From JACVRW01 sp963820315 (GTDB lineage Bacteria; Actinomycetota; Thermoleophilia; Solirubrobacterales; Thermoleophilaceae), in assembly GCA_963820315.1 (NCBI GenBank), contig CAWFZK010000030.1, positions 115,786 through 179,785 of the forward strand: a DNA stretch of 64,000 nt. The letters run 5' to 3'. The stretch's first letter is position 1. The number at the start of each line of letters is the position of its first letter. The translations under genes and the position numbers were made by a program. The notes beneath the pieces were generated by a model. The model was given only the letters and a program-made list of their open reading frames with translations, was not told the origin of the DNA and searched no databases. Shown piece after piece: positions 16,848-28,762 of this stretch.

Positions 16848-19480
16848 CAGCCGAGCGCCTTCTGGATCTCGAGCTTCGCGGTCGCGAGCGCTTCGGGCAG
16901 CTTCTCCGGGTCGCGGCCGCCGGCCTGAGCCATGGTGTCGCGCCCGCCCCCGCCGCCGCCCGCCACCTGCGCCGCGGCGCGGATCACGTCGCCGGCCTTG
17001 ACGCCGCGCTCGACCAGCTCGGGTGCCACGTTCGCGACCAGGTGGACGCGGCCCTCGAGCGTGGTGCCGAGCACGACCGCCGACTCGCCCAGCTTCTGGC
17101 GGACCGCATCCGAGAGATCGAGCAGCTCGCGTGCGTCCATGCCCTCCACAGCCTGGACGACGACTCGGACGCCCGCGATCTCCTCGGCCCCGGCGACGAG
17201 CTCGTCGGCCGCGACGCGGCCCTCCCCCGCCTTCGGGCGCTTCTGCAGCTCCTTCACGCGCTCGCTGAGCCGCTCGACGGCGTTCACCAGCTCGTGCTCG
17301 GGCACGCGCAGGAGCGTCGCGAGCTCGTCGAGCCGCTCGCTGCGCTCGCGGAAGAGCTCCGCGGCGCCCGCGCCGGTCAGCGCCTCGATGCGGCGCACGT
17401 TGGACGCGCTCGACGTCTCCGCGGTTATGTGAAAGAGCCCGATCTCACTGGTGGACGCCACGTGCGTGCCGCCGCAGAGCTCGCGTGAGACGTCCTCGAT
17501 CTCGATCATCCGCACCCAGTCGCCGTACTTCTCGCCGAACAGGGCCATCGCGCCGAGCGCCTCGGCCTCCGCGCGGGTCGTCTCGATCGCGTGCACGTTG
17601 TGGCCCCCGGCCAGCCAGGCGCCGACGCGCGACTCCACGTCGCGCAGCTCCTCGGGGCTGAGCCGCTCGCTGTGCGTGAAGTCGAAGCGCAGCTTGTCGG
17701 GGCCCACATAGGAGCCCGCCTGGCGGACGTGCGTGCCGAGCCGCTCGCGTAGCGCCGCGTGCAGCAGGTGGGTGGCGGTGTGGTTGCGCATCGTGGCGAG
17801 CCGCGTGCCTCTGTCGACCATCGCGCGCACGCTCTCCCCGGCGCCGAGCTCGCCCTCGACCGGCTCGAGCGCGAGCGCCTGGTCGTCGCCGAGCCGGTAC
17901 ACGTCGACCACCCGCGCGCGGCCCGATGGTGTCTCGACGATGCCGGTGTCCGAGACCTGGCCGCCACCCTCCGGGTAGAAGGGGCTCTCCTCGAGCTTGG
18001 CGAGCAGCCAGCCGTTCGCGCCCTCGGCCACGCGCAGGACGGTGTCCGCCTCGGTGGTCTCGTAGCCGACGAAGCGCGTCCGGAAGTCCGCCTCGCGGGC
18101 GAAGCGCTGGACGTCCTCATGCTTCAGGTGCACGTCGCCGCCGTCGCCGGCCGTCGCGTAGGCGCCGGTCGCGCGCGAGACCTCGCGCGCCTGCTGCATG
18201 AGCTCCTCGAAGCCCTGGTCGTCGACCGAGAGTCCCTCATCCGCCAGGAGCTCCTTTGTCATCTCGTAGGGGAAGCCGTAGGTGTCGTGCAGGCGGAAGG
18301 CGTCCTCCGCCGACACCCACGAGGTCTGCTCCTGCTTGGCGCGCTCGATCAGGTCGGCCAGCAGCCGCTCGCCCTGCGCGAGCGTGCGCCCGAAGCTCTC
18401 CTCCTCCGAGCGCGCCCAGCGGTCGATCGTGTCCCACTCGCGGCGGAGCTGGGGATAGACGTCGCCCATCACCTCGGCCACGCGCTCGTAGAGCCCCGGC
18501 AGGAACGAGCCCTCGATGCCGAGCACGTGCCCCTGGAGCATCGTGCGGCGCATGATCCGTCGCAGCACGTAGCCGCGCTCCTCGTTCGAGGGGACCACGC
18601 CGTCCGCGATCAGGAACGCGCCCCCGCGTCCGTGATCGGCGATCACGCCGAGCGCGCGCGTCGTCGCAGCGTCCTGACCCCATGAGCGGCCCGACAGCTC
18701 CTCGCCGAACTCGACGAGCGGCCGCAGGACGTCCGTCTCGAAGACCGACTCCACGTCCTGGAGGACGGCCGACATGCGCTCGACGCCCATGCCGGTGTCG
18801 ATGTTCTTCATGGGCAGCTCGGTGAGCGAGCCGTCCGGGTGGAGCTCGTACTGCATGAAGACGAGATTCCAGAACTCGAGGAAGCGCTCGGTGTCGTCAC
18901 CGGGGCGGTCGTCCTCGCCGCCGAAGTCGAGACCGCGGTCGAGGTAGAGCTCCGAGCAGGGCCCGCACGGGCCGGTGGGGCCGGACTGCCAGAAGTTGTC
19001 CTCGCGGTCGAGCAGGACGATGCGCTCGTCCGGGATGCCGATCGAGCGCCAGCACTCGATCGCCTCGTCGTCGGGCCCGACGCCGAGTTCCTTGTCGCCG
19101 CCGAAGACCGTGATCCAGATCTTGTCCGGGTCCAGCCCGAGGCCCTCGGTCGAGAACTCCCAGGCGAACTCGGCCGCGCCCAGCTTGAAGTAGTCGCCGA
19201 CCGAGAAGTTGCCGAGCATCTCGAAGAAGGTCAGGTGGCGCTTGGTGGTGCCTACCACCTCGATGTCGACCGTCCGGAAGCTCTTCTGGCAGCTCGTGAG
19301 GCGCCGCGAGGGGGGCTCCTCCTCCCCGCGGAAGTACGGCTTGAACGGCTGCATGCCCGCCGTGGTGAGCAGAACGGAGGGGTCATAGGAGGGCGGAACG
19401 AGCGATGCCGAGGGCACGCGCAGATGCCCGCGTTCCTCGAAAAAGGACAAAAACCGCTCCCTAATCTCCGAAGCCTGCAT
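16847..19480 (-). CDS. alaS: Alanine--tRNA ligase
   Basis: 877 residues, full length. The class II catalytic core at the N-terminus includes TTAGMQPFKPYFRG, SCQKSFRTVDIEVVG and FFEMLGNFSVGDYFK. The editing domain carries MRNHTATHLLHAAL (HxxxH metal site) and ELCGGTHVASTSEIG (Cys/His ligands). The C-Ala domain ends with a Gly-rich loop (AGGGGGGRDTMAQAGG). It charges tRNA-Ala and deacylates mischarged Ser or Gly. The first gene of the minus-strand run with ruvX, mltG and aroE; the start ATG is followed directly by the canonical ASEIRERFLSFFEERGH. Confidence 0.97.
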   Translation of the reverse strand: MQASEIRERFLSFFEERGHLRVPSASLVPPSYDPSVLLTTAGMQPFKPYFRGEEEPPSRRLTSCQKSFRTVDIEVVGTTKRHLTFFEMLGNFSVGDYFKLGAAEFAWEFSTEGLGLDPDKIWITVFGGDKELGVGPDDEAIECWRSIGIPDERIVLLDREDNFWQSGPTGPCGPCSELYLDRGLDFGGEDDRPGDDTERFLEFWNLVFMQYELHPDGSLTELPMKNIDTGMGVERMSAVLQDVESVFETDVLRPLVEFGEELSGRSWGQDAATTRALGVIADHGRGGAFLIADGVVPSNEERGYVLRRIMRRTMLQGHVLGIEGSFLPGLYERVAEVMGDVYPQLRREWDTIDRWARSEEESFGRTLAQGERLLADLIERAKQEQTSWVSAEDAFRLHDTYGFPYEMTKELLADEGLSVDDQGFEELMQQAREVSRATGAYATAGDGGDVHLKHEDVQRFAREADFRTRFVGYETTEADTVLRVAEGANGWLLAKLEESPFYPEGGGQVSDTGIVETPSGRARVVDVYRLGDDQALALEPVEGELGAGESVRAMVDRGTRLATMRNHTATHLLHAALRERLGTHVRQAGSYVGPDKLRFDFTHSERLSPEELRDVESRVGAWLAGGHNVHAIETTRAEAEALGAMALFGEKYGDWVRMIEIEDVSRELCGGTHVASTSEIGLFHITAETSSASNVRRIEALTGAGAAELFRERSERLDELATLLRVPEHELVNAVERLSERVKELQKRPKAGEGRVAADELVAGAEEIAGVRVVVQAVEGMDARELLDLSDAVRQKLGESAVVLGTTLEGRVHLVANVAPELVERGVKAGDVIRAAAQVAGGGGGGRDTMAQAGGRDPEKLPEALATAKLEIQKALG

Positions 19481-19663
19481 ACTTTGGGGAGTCTAAGCAC
19501 CGTCTTGCAACTACTGTTGCGGTCGCCCGGGCGCTGGACAAAGCCTGCAATTTACGTCCAGTTTTAGGAGAAGCCTGCAGAGGCCGATGGAAGTTTCAGT
19601 GCGCAACTCATGCAATAGCTGCGCGACCCCTCCGGACACCAGGGCGAGCATGACGATGGGGAA

Positions 19664-21046
19664 GTGATGCTGGCCGAGCAGCTAGTCGGGGAGGCGCGTG
19701 CGCGCCACCCACGGGGAATGAACGCGCGCGAGCGTCGCGTGCTGGGCATTTCCGCTGGGCTTTTCCTGATCTCTGCGATCGCGATCGCAGCGCTGCTGCC
19801 GTCCGAGCGCGAGTTCCAGCCGCTGCTGTTGATCGGCCTGGTGGCGGGCTACGCGCTGATCTCGCGGGTCCGCTTCGAGGTCGGCAACTGGTTCGTCGTG
19901 CCGGAGTCGCTCGTATTCGTGCCGCTCGTGCTGCTGGCTCCGCTTCCGTACGTGCCGCTGCTCGTGGCGCTGGCGTCGGTGCTGTCGGTGATGCCCGAGC
20001 TCATCAACGGCAGCTGGCACCGGGAGCGGGCGGTCACCTGCCTGAGCGACTGCTGGTTCGCGATCGGCCCGGTGCTCGTGCTCGCCTGGCTCGCTCCGGG
20101 AGAGCCGACGCTCGCGCACTTCGGCGTGTACGTCGCAGCGTTCGGCGCCCAGTTCGCCTGCGACCTGGGCTGGACCATCCTGCGCGACCGCCTCATCGAC
20201 CAGATCCCGTACCGGACGGTCATCGACGGCTTCATCGGCACCTTCCGCTTCGACGCCATCCTGACGCCGATCGCGTTCGTCATCACGCTGCCGGCCGTTG
20301 AGGAGCCGCTGATCCTGCTCACGATCGGCCCGCTCGTCTGGCTGCTCGAGACCCTCTCGCGCGACCGGCGCGAGCGCTACACGGCGACGCTCGAGCTGCA
20401 GCGCGCCTATCGCGGCACGGTGATGCTGCTCTCAGACGTCGTCGAGTTCGACGACAAGTACACGGCCGACCACTCGCGCTCGGTCGTCGACCTGGTCCAC
20501 GCCACGGCCGACGAGCTCGGCATCGACCCGGCGCAGCGCCAGGAGCTCGAGTTCGCCGCGTTGCTCCACGACGTCGGCAAGATCGCGATCCCCAAGGAGA
20601 TCCTGAACAAGCCGTCGGCGCTCACCGCGAGCGAGTTCGAGGTGATGAAGACCCACACGATCGAGGGGCAGTTCATGCTCGATCGCGTCGGCGGCCTGCT
20701 CGCCCGGGTGGGCGAGATCGTCCGCTCCTGTCACGAGCGCTGGGACGGCAGCGGCTACCCGGACGGCCTGACCGGCGAGGAGATCCCGCTCGAGTCGCGC
20801 ATCGTCTTCGCCGCCGACGCCTATAACGCGATGACCACCGACCGTCCCTACCGCGGGGCGCTCTCACAGCAGCAGGCGATCAACGAGCTGCGCGCAGGCT
20901 CCGGCACCCAGTTCGACCCGCGCGTGATCGAGGCGCTCTGCGTCGCGGTCGCCACTACCGATGCCACCTCCAGCCCCGCCGCCGACGAGGTGCGGGCCCT
21001 GCTCGTGCACAGCTCATTGACCGAGCGGCTCGGCGCTCGCGCCTGA
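19664..21046 (+). CDS. Membrane-bound HD-GYP domain phosphodiesterase
   Basis: 460 residues. The N-terminal 230 residues hold about seven membrane helices, likely a sensor module. The HD-GYP domain (about 245-430) shows ALLHDVGKIAIPKEILNKP (the HD), MKTHTIEGQFML, HERWDGSGYPDGLTGEEIP (the GYP loop) and ADAYNAMTTDRPYRG. These match active c-di-GMP phosphodiesterases, so it probably lowers c-di-GMP; a pilus motor operon lies next door, but no direct link is shown. It starts at GTG 19664 or ATG 19667. Its 3' end overlaps the convergent MFS gene by 33 bases. Confidence 0.88.
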   Translation: MMLAEQLVGEARARHPRGMNARERRVLGISAGLFLISAIAIAALLPSEREFQPLLLIGLVAGYALISRVRFEVGNWFVVPESLVFVPLVLLAPLPYVPLLVALASVLSVMPELINGSWHRERAVTCLSDCWFAIGPVLVLAWLAPGEPTLAHFGVYVAAFGAQFACDLGWTILRDRLIDQIPYRTVIDGFIGTFRFDAILTPIAFVITLPAVEEPLILLTIGPLVWLLETLSRDRRERYTATLELQRAYRGTVMLLSDVVEFDDKYTADHSRSVVDLVHATADELGIDPAQRQELEFAALLHDVGKIAIPKEILNKPSALTASEFEVMKTHTIEGQFMLDRVGGLLARVGEIVRSCHERWDGSGYPDGLTGEEIPLESRIVFAADAYNAMTTDRPYRGALSQQQAINELRAGSGTQFDPRVIEALCVAVATTDATSSPAADEVRALLVHSSLTERLGARA

Positions 21047-22270
21047 CGCGCCGGTAGCGACGCCCTCTCCCCCTTCTTCGAGCGCTCCCTTGAGCGCCTG
21101 CACGGAGACCAGCCACGTGCCGATCGTGCCGATGCCCGCCGCCACCAGCAGCTCTCGCACGCCGATGAGTGAGACGAGCGCGCCGGCGCAGATGAAGGCG
21201 CTGCCGAACGCCCAGGCAGAAAGGGCGTCCTTGATTCCGAAGACTCGTCCCGCAAGCCTGTCCGGGACGAACGCCTGGATGATCTGGCGCTCGAAGACGA
21301 GGAGCATCCCGTTCCCGAGGCCGGCGATCGCGAAGGCGACGAGCGCCGCAGCGTAGTTCGGCGCGACGCCCGAGCTGAGAAAGCCCGCGCCCAGGACGAG
21401 CACGCCAAGCTGGTAGCGCGACTTGAGCAGCTGCGCGCTGCCGCCGCGCGACCCCGACAGCGAGCCGATGATGAAGCCGAGCCCGAAGGCGGTCGCAAGC
21501 ACCGAGTAGCCGACGTCGGTGCTGTCCAAGACGTCCTCAGCGAACGGAAGCTCGGCCACGTTGAACACGCCCGCGAAGAAGAGCGCGCCGGCGGACACGC
21601 CGAGCACGATCCTGATCCCGGTCATGCCCGCAGTGGCCGTCAGGCCCTCGCGCGCCTCCTGGAGGAGCGAGGGCCGGCGCGCCTCCACGCTCTCGGGCGT
21701 CTCGCCGAAGCGCAGGCCCGCGAGCACGAGCGCCGAGACGGCGAAGGTCAGGCCGTTTGCGATCGTGAGGCTCTCCGGGCTGCTGAAGAGGAGCACGGCC
21801 GCTGCGATCGCCGGCCCGGCGGTGAAGCCGAGGTCGGCGATCGCGCCGTAGACGGATGTGGCCGCCGGCAGCCGCCGGGGCTCGACCAGGCCGGGCAACG
21901 AGGCGAGCGCGGCGGGCGCGTAGAGGCCTGTCCCGCAGCCGGCGACGAGCGCGAGCGCCAGCGTCAGCTCGATCGAATCCGCGAAGCCGATGCCGACGAA
22001 GGCGCCGAAGCGCAGGATGTCCGCGAGGATCATGCAGCGCCGCCGCGACCAGCGGTCGGCCGCCGCGCCGAAGACCGGGCCCAGCAGCATCGCGGGCAGG
22101 AGGTCGGCCAGCAGGACGAGCGTGATCGCCCACGGCGAGTGCCAGCGGTCGTAGGCGATCAGCAGCAGGGCTACGTACCCGGCGCCGTTTCCGAGAGACG
22201 ACTGCGCCAGCGCTGCAAAGAACCAGCGAGCGCGCCTCTCGGCAGCGAAGAGGTCGATCAACCCACGCAA
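21014..22270 (-). CDS. MFS transporter, MFS_3-like (enterobactin-exporter-like) family
   Basis: 418 residues with 12 hydrophobic segments. The loop-2 signature appears as GPVFGAAADRWSRRRCMILAD, and the helix-4/5 region as GTGLYAPAALASLPGLV. The second half repeats the pattern with GNGMLLVFERQIIQAFVPDR and GRVFGIKDALSAW. These features fit EntS/MFS_3-type exporters, which are proton-driven efflux pumps of the cytoplasmic membrane. The substrate is not predictable. A 22-nt palindrome lies about 240 bases upstream of its start. Confidence 0.87.
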   Translation of the reverse strand: MRGLIDLFAAERRARWFFAALAQSSLGNGAGYVALLLIAYDRWHSPWAITLVLLADLLPAMLLGPVFGAAADRWSRRRCMILADILRFGAFVGIGFADSIELTLALALVAGCGTGLYAPAALASLPGLVEPRRLPAATSVYGAIADLGFTAGPAIAAAVLLFSSPESLTIANGLTFAVSALVLAGLRFGETPESVEARRPSLLQEAREGLTATAGMTGIRIVLGVSAGALFFAGVFNVAELPFAEDVLDSTDVGYSVLATAFGLGFIIGSLSGSRGGSAQLLKSRYQLGVLVLGAGFLSSGVAPNYAAALVAFAIAGLGNGMLLVFERQIIQAFVPDRLAGRVFGIKDALSAWAFGSAFICAGALVSLIGVRELLVAAGIGTIGTWLVSVQALKGALEEGGEGVATGASGASAEPLGQ

Positions 22271-22507
22271 AGCAGCCCCAGCCTAGACAGACCGGACCCG
22301 ACCCTGACCCTGGATTGGCAACATCGCGCGGCAGCGCGATATGCGTAGCTAGAACTAGCCGCGACGGCTGGGCATCTGAGGGTTCCTCTCCCGGTCGGCT
22401 GGGCCCACGTACCAGACCCAGTCGGTGGTCACCTGCACGATGTGCGAGCTCAAGCCCGCTCGAATCGGCGCTCACTCTGGCAGATAGCAGGCCTTTTGTC
22501 ACGTTTT

Positions 22508-22529
22508 TTTTGCACGAACTCGTGCAAAA
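22508..22529. promoter_or_regulatory. 22-nt palindrome in the MFS / ABC intergenic region
   Basis: TTTTGCACGA and TCGTGCAAAA flank a two-base centre, with ten perfect pairs. It sits in the 324-nt gene-free stretch 22271-22594, upstream of the MFS gene and downstream of the ABC operon. A T run precedes it on the plus strand, so it is not a normal terminator for the minus-strand operon. It is more like a repressor operator. No other gene is visible in this stretch. Confidence 0.5.
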
Positions 22530-22594
22530 GTCATGCATTTGGAGGAGCCTGGGTCGGCCCGCCGAGAACGGCGGGAAAAAACGGCGCGAGCGGC

Positions 22595-24854
<2,260 letters not shown>

Positions 24855-24858
<4 letters not shown>

Positions 24859-25802
24859 TGGAGCCGGATCCGCGGGTCGAGGATGGCGTACGTGATGTCG
24901 ACGACCGCGTTCAGCACGACGATGAAGAAGGCGCCAAAGAGCGTGACCGCGAGCACGGGTGGCACGTCGAGCTGGCCGACCGAGTCGGCGGCGTACTGGC
25001 CCACGCCCTGCAGGTCGAAGACGGTCTCGGTGAGGATCGCCCCGCCGCCGAGCACGGCGCCGAAGTCGAGTCCCCAGAGCGTGATGATCGGGATCATCGA
25101 GTTGCGCAGGACGTGCCGGACCATGATCTGCCGCTCGGACAGTCCCTTCGCGCGCGCCGTACGCACGTAGTCCTCGTTCATCGTGTCGAGCACGTTCGAG
25201 CGCAGCACCCGCGAGTAGAACCCGATGAACAGGATCGCGAGCGCCGTCCAGGGCAGGATCAGGTGGTAGAACCAGTCGACCGGGTCCTCCGTGAACTCGA
25301 CGTACCCCCCATTGGGGAACCAGCCGAGCTTGAAGCCCAGGTAGTGGTTCATCAGCGCCCCGATCCAGAACACCGGCATCGAGATGCCGATGAGCGCGAT
25401 GACCGTCAGGAAGCGGTCGGAGAACTTCCCCGCTTTGACCGCGCTGTAGAGCCCGAAGCAGATCGCGACGAACATCCATAGGAGCGCTGCGCCGATCGCG
25501 AGCGAGAAGGTGCGAGGGATGCCTTTCTTGATCTCCTCGTTGACCGGCAGCTGGGTGATGTACGACTCCAGGTCGCCCGTGAAGACCTTCTTCATCGTCG
25601 TGACGTACTGCTGCGGCAGGCTTTCGTCGAAGCCCCACTCCTGGTTGATCGCCTGGATCGTCGACTCACTCGCCTGCCGGCCCGCCATGCGCACGGCCGG
25701 GTCGGAGTTCGGGATCACGTTGAAGATCAGGAACACGAGCACCGACACGGCGAACATCACGAACACCATCTGGCCGAGTCGGCGGACGATGAAGCGGGCC
25801 AT
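24855..25802 (-). CDS. dppB: Peptide ABC transporter permease, DppB type
   Basis: 315 residues, six membrane helices. The start MARFIVRRLGQMVFVMFAVS and the early IFNVIPNSDPAV are standard for DppB-type permeases. The EAA loop, which contacts the ATPases, reads YVRTARAKGLSERQIMVRHV followed by LRNSMIPI. The protein ends IVDITYAILDPRIRLQ, the usual family terminus. It forms the inner-membrane channel with DppC. It follows dppC directly and overlaps dppD. Confidence 0.93.
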
Positions 25803-26852
25803 CTAGCGCTCCAGCCGCACCTTCGCTCGCGGGTCGAGCGCGTCGCGCACGCCGTCGCCGAACACGTTCAGCGACAGCACCGTGAGCACGAGCATCAGGC
25901 CCGGCACGATCGTCAGGTGCGGAGCGGTCGCGATGCGGTCGATGCCGTCGTCGATCATCGTGCCCCAGGACGGGTTCGGCGGGCGCACGCCGGCGCCCAG
26001 GAACGACAGCGCGGCCTCGAGCAGGATCGCGTTGGCGATCAGCAGGGTGAAGAAGACGAGCAACGTCGAGGTCAGGTTCGGCACGACCTCGGTGAACATG
26101 ATCCGGATGGGCCCCGCTCCCTGCGCGCGCGACGCCTCGACGAACTCCTTCTCGCGTAACGACAGCACCTGGCCGCGGATCGGCCTGGCCATGTACGGCA
26201 CGTACACGACGCCGATGATCAGGATCGGCACCAGGAGCGAGTCGCCCGATATCTCTATCGGGCCGATCTTGATCCCGCCCAGCGCAAGCGCCACATCCAG
26301 CGCGACACCGAGAATCACCACCGGGAAGGACCAGACCACGTCGAGGCCCGCCCGGATGATCGAATCGGACCACCCCCTGAAGTAGCCGGCGATCACGCCG
26401 AACAGGATCGAGAGGACCGTCGTCAGGAGGGCCGCGGCGATCCCGATCAAGAGCGAGTTGCGGCCCCCGTACAGGAGCCGGACCATGATGTCGCGTCCGT
26501 TGGGGTCGGCTCCGAGGAAGAACTTTCCGTCGGCCTTGAGCCACTGGGGCCCGATCGGCACGCCGTCGAGCGCGACGACGTTCACCTTCTCACCGTCGAC
26601 CGTGATCGTGTCGGACAGGTGATTCTCGGTCGCCGTGGTCTCTGCCACCTGGTCGGCCCACAGCGGCGCCGCCACGCAGGCCAGCACCAGCAGGACGAAG
26701 AGCACACCGAAGGCGATCGCGACCTTGTTGCGGCGCAGGCGCTTCAGCCCGAGCCGCCACGGACCCACGCCATGGACGTGCTCGCGCTCGGCCTCCTGCT
26801 CCCACGCGGCCGGGCCCTGAAGTGTCTGTTCGAGTGCTGGCTCGGTGGCCAT
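25803..26852 (-). CDS. dppC: Peptide ABC transporter permease, DppC type
   Basis: 349 residues from ATG 26852. The first helix is KVAIAFGVLFVLLVLACVA, followed by an extracytoplasmic insert of about 65 residues and the hallmark FFLGADPNGRDIMVRLLYGG. The EAA loop is EFVEASRAQGAGPIRIMFTE. It ends LNVFGDGVRDALDPRAKVRL, typical of DppC/OppC. The stop is directly followed by the dppB start, so the two half-channels are made together. An upstream in-frame start at 26885 is less likely. Confidence 0.92.
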   Translation of the reverse strand: MATEPALEQTLQGPAAWEQEAEREHVHGVGPWRLGLKRLRRNKVAIAFGVLFVLLVLACVAAPLWADQVAETTATENHLSDTITVDGEKVNVVALDGVPIGPQWLKADGKFFLGADPNGRDIMVRLLYGGRNSLLIGIAAALLTTVLSILFGVIAGYFRGWSDSIIRAGLDVVWSFPVVILGVALDVALALGGIKIGPIEISGDSLLVPILIIGVVYVPYMARPIRGQVLSLREKEFVEASRAQGAGPIRIMFTEVVPNLTSTLLVFFTLLIANAILLEAALSFLGAGVRPPNPSWGTMIDDGIDRIATAPHLTIVPGLMLVLTVLSLNVFGDGVRDALDPRAKVRLER

Positions 26853-26889
26853 CAGATGCCCGTAGGCCCTCCCCTCGCGAGACACACTA

Positions 26890-26928
26890 CCCCAGCGGGG
26901 TGGTGGCCAAGCACCATCCCCGCTGGGG
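26890..26928 (-). terminator. Intercistronic hairpin between binding-protein gene and dppC
   Basis: CCCCAGCGGGG-TGGTG (26890-26905) pairs with CACCA-T-CCCCGCTGGGG (26912-26928), 16 bp with one bulge and a 6-nt loop. Stem-loops here commonly let the solute-binding protein be made in excess over the permeases by partial termination or mRNA protection. No T run follows. Confidence 0.6.
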
Positions 26929-26950
26929 TTCGCGTGTTACGAGCGGGTTC

Positions 26951-28637
26951 CTACTTCAGGCACCAACTGGAGTAGTCGTTGAAGTACACCGGATGGAAGA
27001 GCGAGCAGTTCTCGAAGTCCATGCGCTCCGAGAAGAACGTGCTCAGCTTCCGGTGGCCGTAGGGCACGATGTAGCCCTTCTCGACGAGCTCCGGTTGAGC
27101 TCCTCCCACTGGGTGGCCACGTCGTCGGTGATCTCCGGCTCCAGGTTCAGCTCGGCGATGCCCTTGGTGATGTCCGGGTCGTCAACGTTGCCCGGGTTCT
27201 GGCTGTTCGTCGGCTGGATCGACTTGCCGTCCACCAGGAAGAAGAAGTTCTTCGGGTGGGGGAAGTCCTGGAACCAGTTCAGGAAGCCCGTCTGGGCCTT
27301 CGTCTTGGCGCTTCCGATGGTCTGGAAGTAGACGCCGCCGTCAAGGATCTTCGGCGTCGCGTTAAAGCCCATCTTGTTGAGCATGTCGGCGTACGCCTCG
27401 GTGACCTTGTCGGTCGGATCGTCGTTGTTGCCGTAGACGGTGATGTCCATGCCGTCCACGCCGGCGTCCTTGATCATCTGACGCGCCTTCTCGAGATCCG
27501 GCGGCTCGCTCGGGTTGCCCCACGGGCAATCCTCGACGTCGAGCGCCTCGTCGTAGCCCGGCAGGCCGGGCGGCAGGAACGAGCAGCCCGGTGCCAGCTC
27601 GCCCGCGAAGATGCGGGCCAGGGCGGGCTTGTCGACGCCCCAGTTGACCGCTTCACGAACCTTCGGATCGTCGAACGGCGGGAGCCTCGTGTTCATGAAG
27701 AAGTAGTACGTGGATGCCGCCGTCTGCTCGCGATAGCGGTCCGAGCACTCGGCCTTGACCTCCGGCTTGAGATCGGCCGGGGGCGGGTCCTGCATGTAGT
27801 CGAGATCCCCCGAGATCACGTCCTGCGTCTGGCGCTGGGCCGACTTGACGATCTTGGTCGTGATCTTGTCGATCTTGGCCTCGGGGATGTCCGGCGCCGA
27901 GGTCCGGGAAGTTCGGGTTCTTCTCGAGCACGAACTGCCGGTTCGGCACCGACTCGGTGATCATGTAGGTACCGACGCCCGGAGGCGGATCCTCCGTCAT
28001 CTCCTTGCAGGGCGTGTCGCCCGGCACCGGGGCGGCGAACCACATGCCGAGCACGTGGGAGAACGAGCCGTCCGGCTCGCTCAGGTTGATCGTGATGTCA
28101 CCGGTCTTGTCGTCGGTGACGATGCCTGAGATGTCGCCTTCGCACTCGCCGGCGTCGACGTAGTCCTGGGCGCCCTCGATACCGAGGAAGAACGCCGAAC
28201 CACCCGACTCGAGGTTCAGCGACGCGCTTGATGGCGTGCTCGAAGTCGGAGGCCTTGACGGGCTAGCCGTCGGAGTACTTGAGACCCTCGCGCAGCTTCA
28301 GCTTGTAGGTCTTGCCGTCCTCGGAAACCTCGGGCAGCGCCTCGGCGAGGCCCGGGATCAGCTCCGACCCCTCAGGGGCGGGCTTGTGCGGATAGGTGAG
28401 GAGCGGCGTGTAGACGAGCCACAGCGGCTCGATGCCGTTCACCGTGTAGGTGAGCGCCGGATCGAGGTGGTCGGGCTGCGACGTCTGCGAGATCGTTATC
28501 GAGCCGCCGCTCTTGCCGTCGCCACCGCCGCCACCGCCGCTGTCTCCCCCGTCGTCGTCGTCGCCACAGGCGGCGATCACGAAGAGCGAGAGGGCGGCGA
28601 GGAGCAGCACCAGCGCACGCTTACCGTGCTTCCCCAT
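26951..28637 (-). pseudogene. Peptide-binding lipoprotein (SBP_bac_5 family), four frame lesions
   Basis: ATG 28637 begins a lipoprotein signal with the lipobox FVIAACGDD and a Gly-rich spacer, then DHLDPALTYTVNGIEPLWLV, a typical family-5 binding-protein start. Reading halts at TAG 28263 (after LKYSDG), resumes in frame to KR, shifts near 28220, shifts again near 27895 (after NPNFPD) and again near 27093 (after QWEEL). Joined segments give a full protein of about 560 residues ending SSWCLK at 26951. Adjacent dppC/B/D/F are intact. Either this gene is decaying or the local sequence is poor; four lesions in 1.7 kb exceeds the rest of the window. Confidence 0.82.
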
Positions 28638-28762
28638 TCAGTCTTCCCTCCAAATTTGCCATGGGCGAGCGGAGTGCCCGCCGCGCAGCAATGTACCCAC
28701 GAGACCCGTCGATCAGACGAGGGTGAACAAAACGAAAATCTCCGCTTAACGGGGGATTCTGG

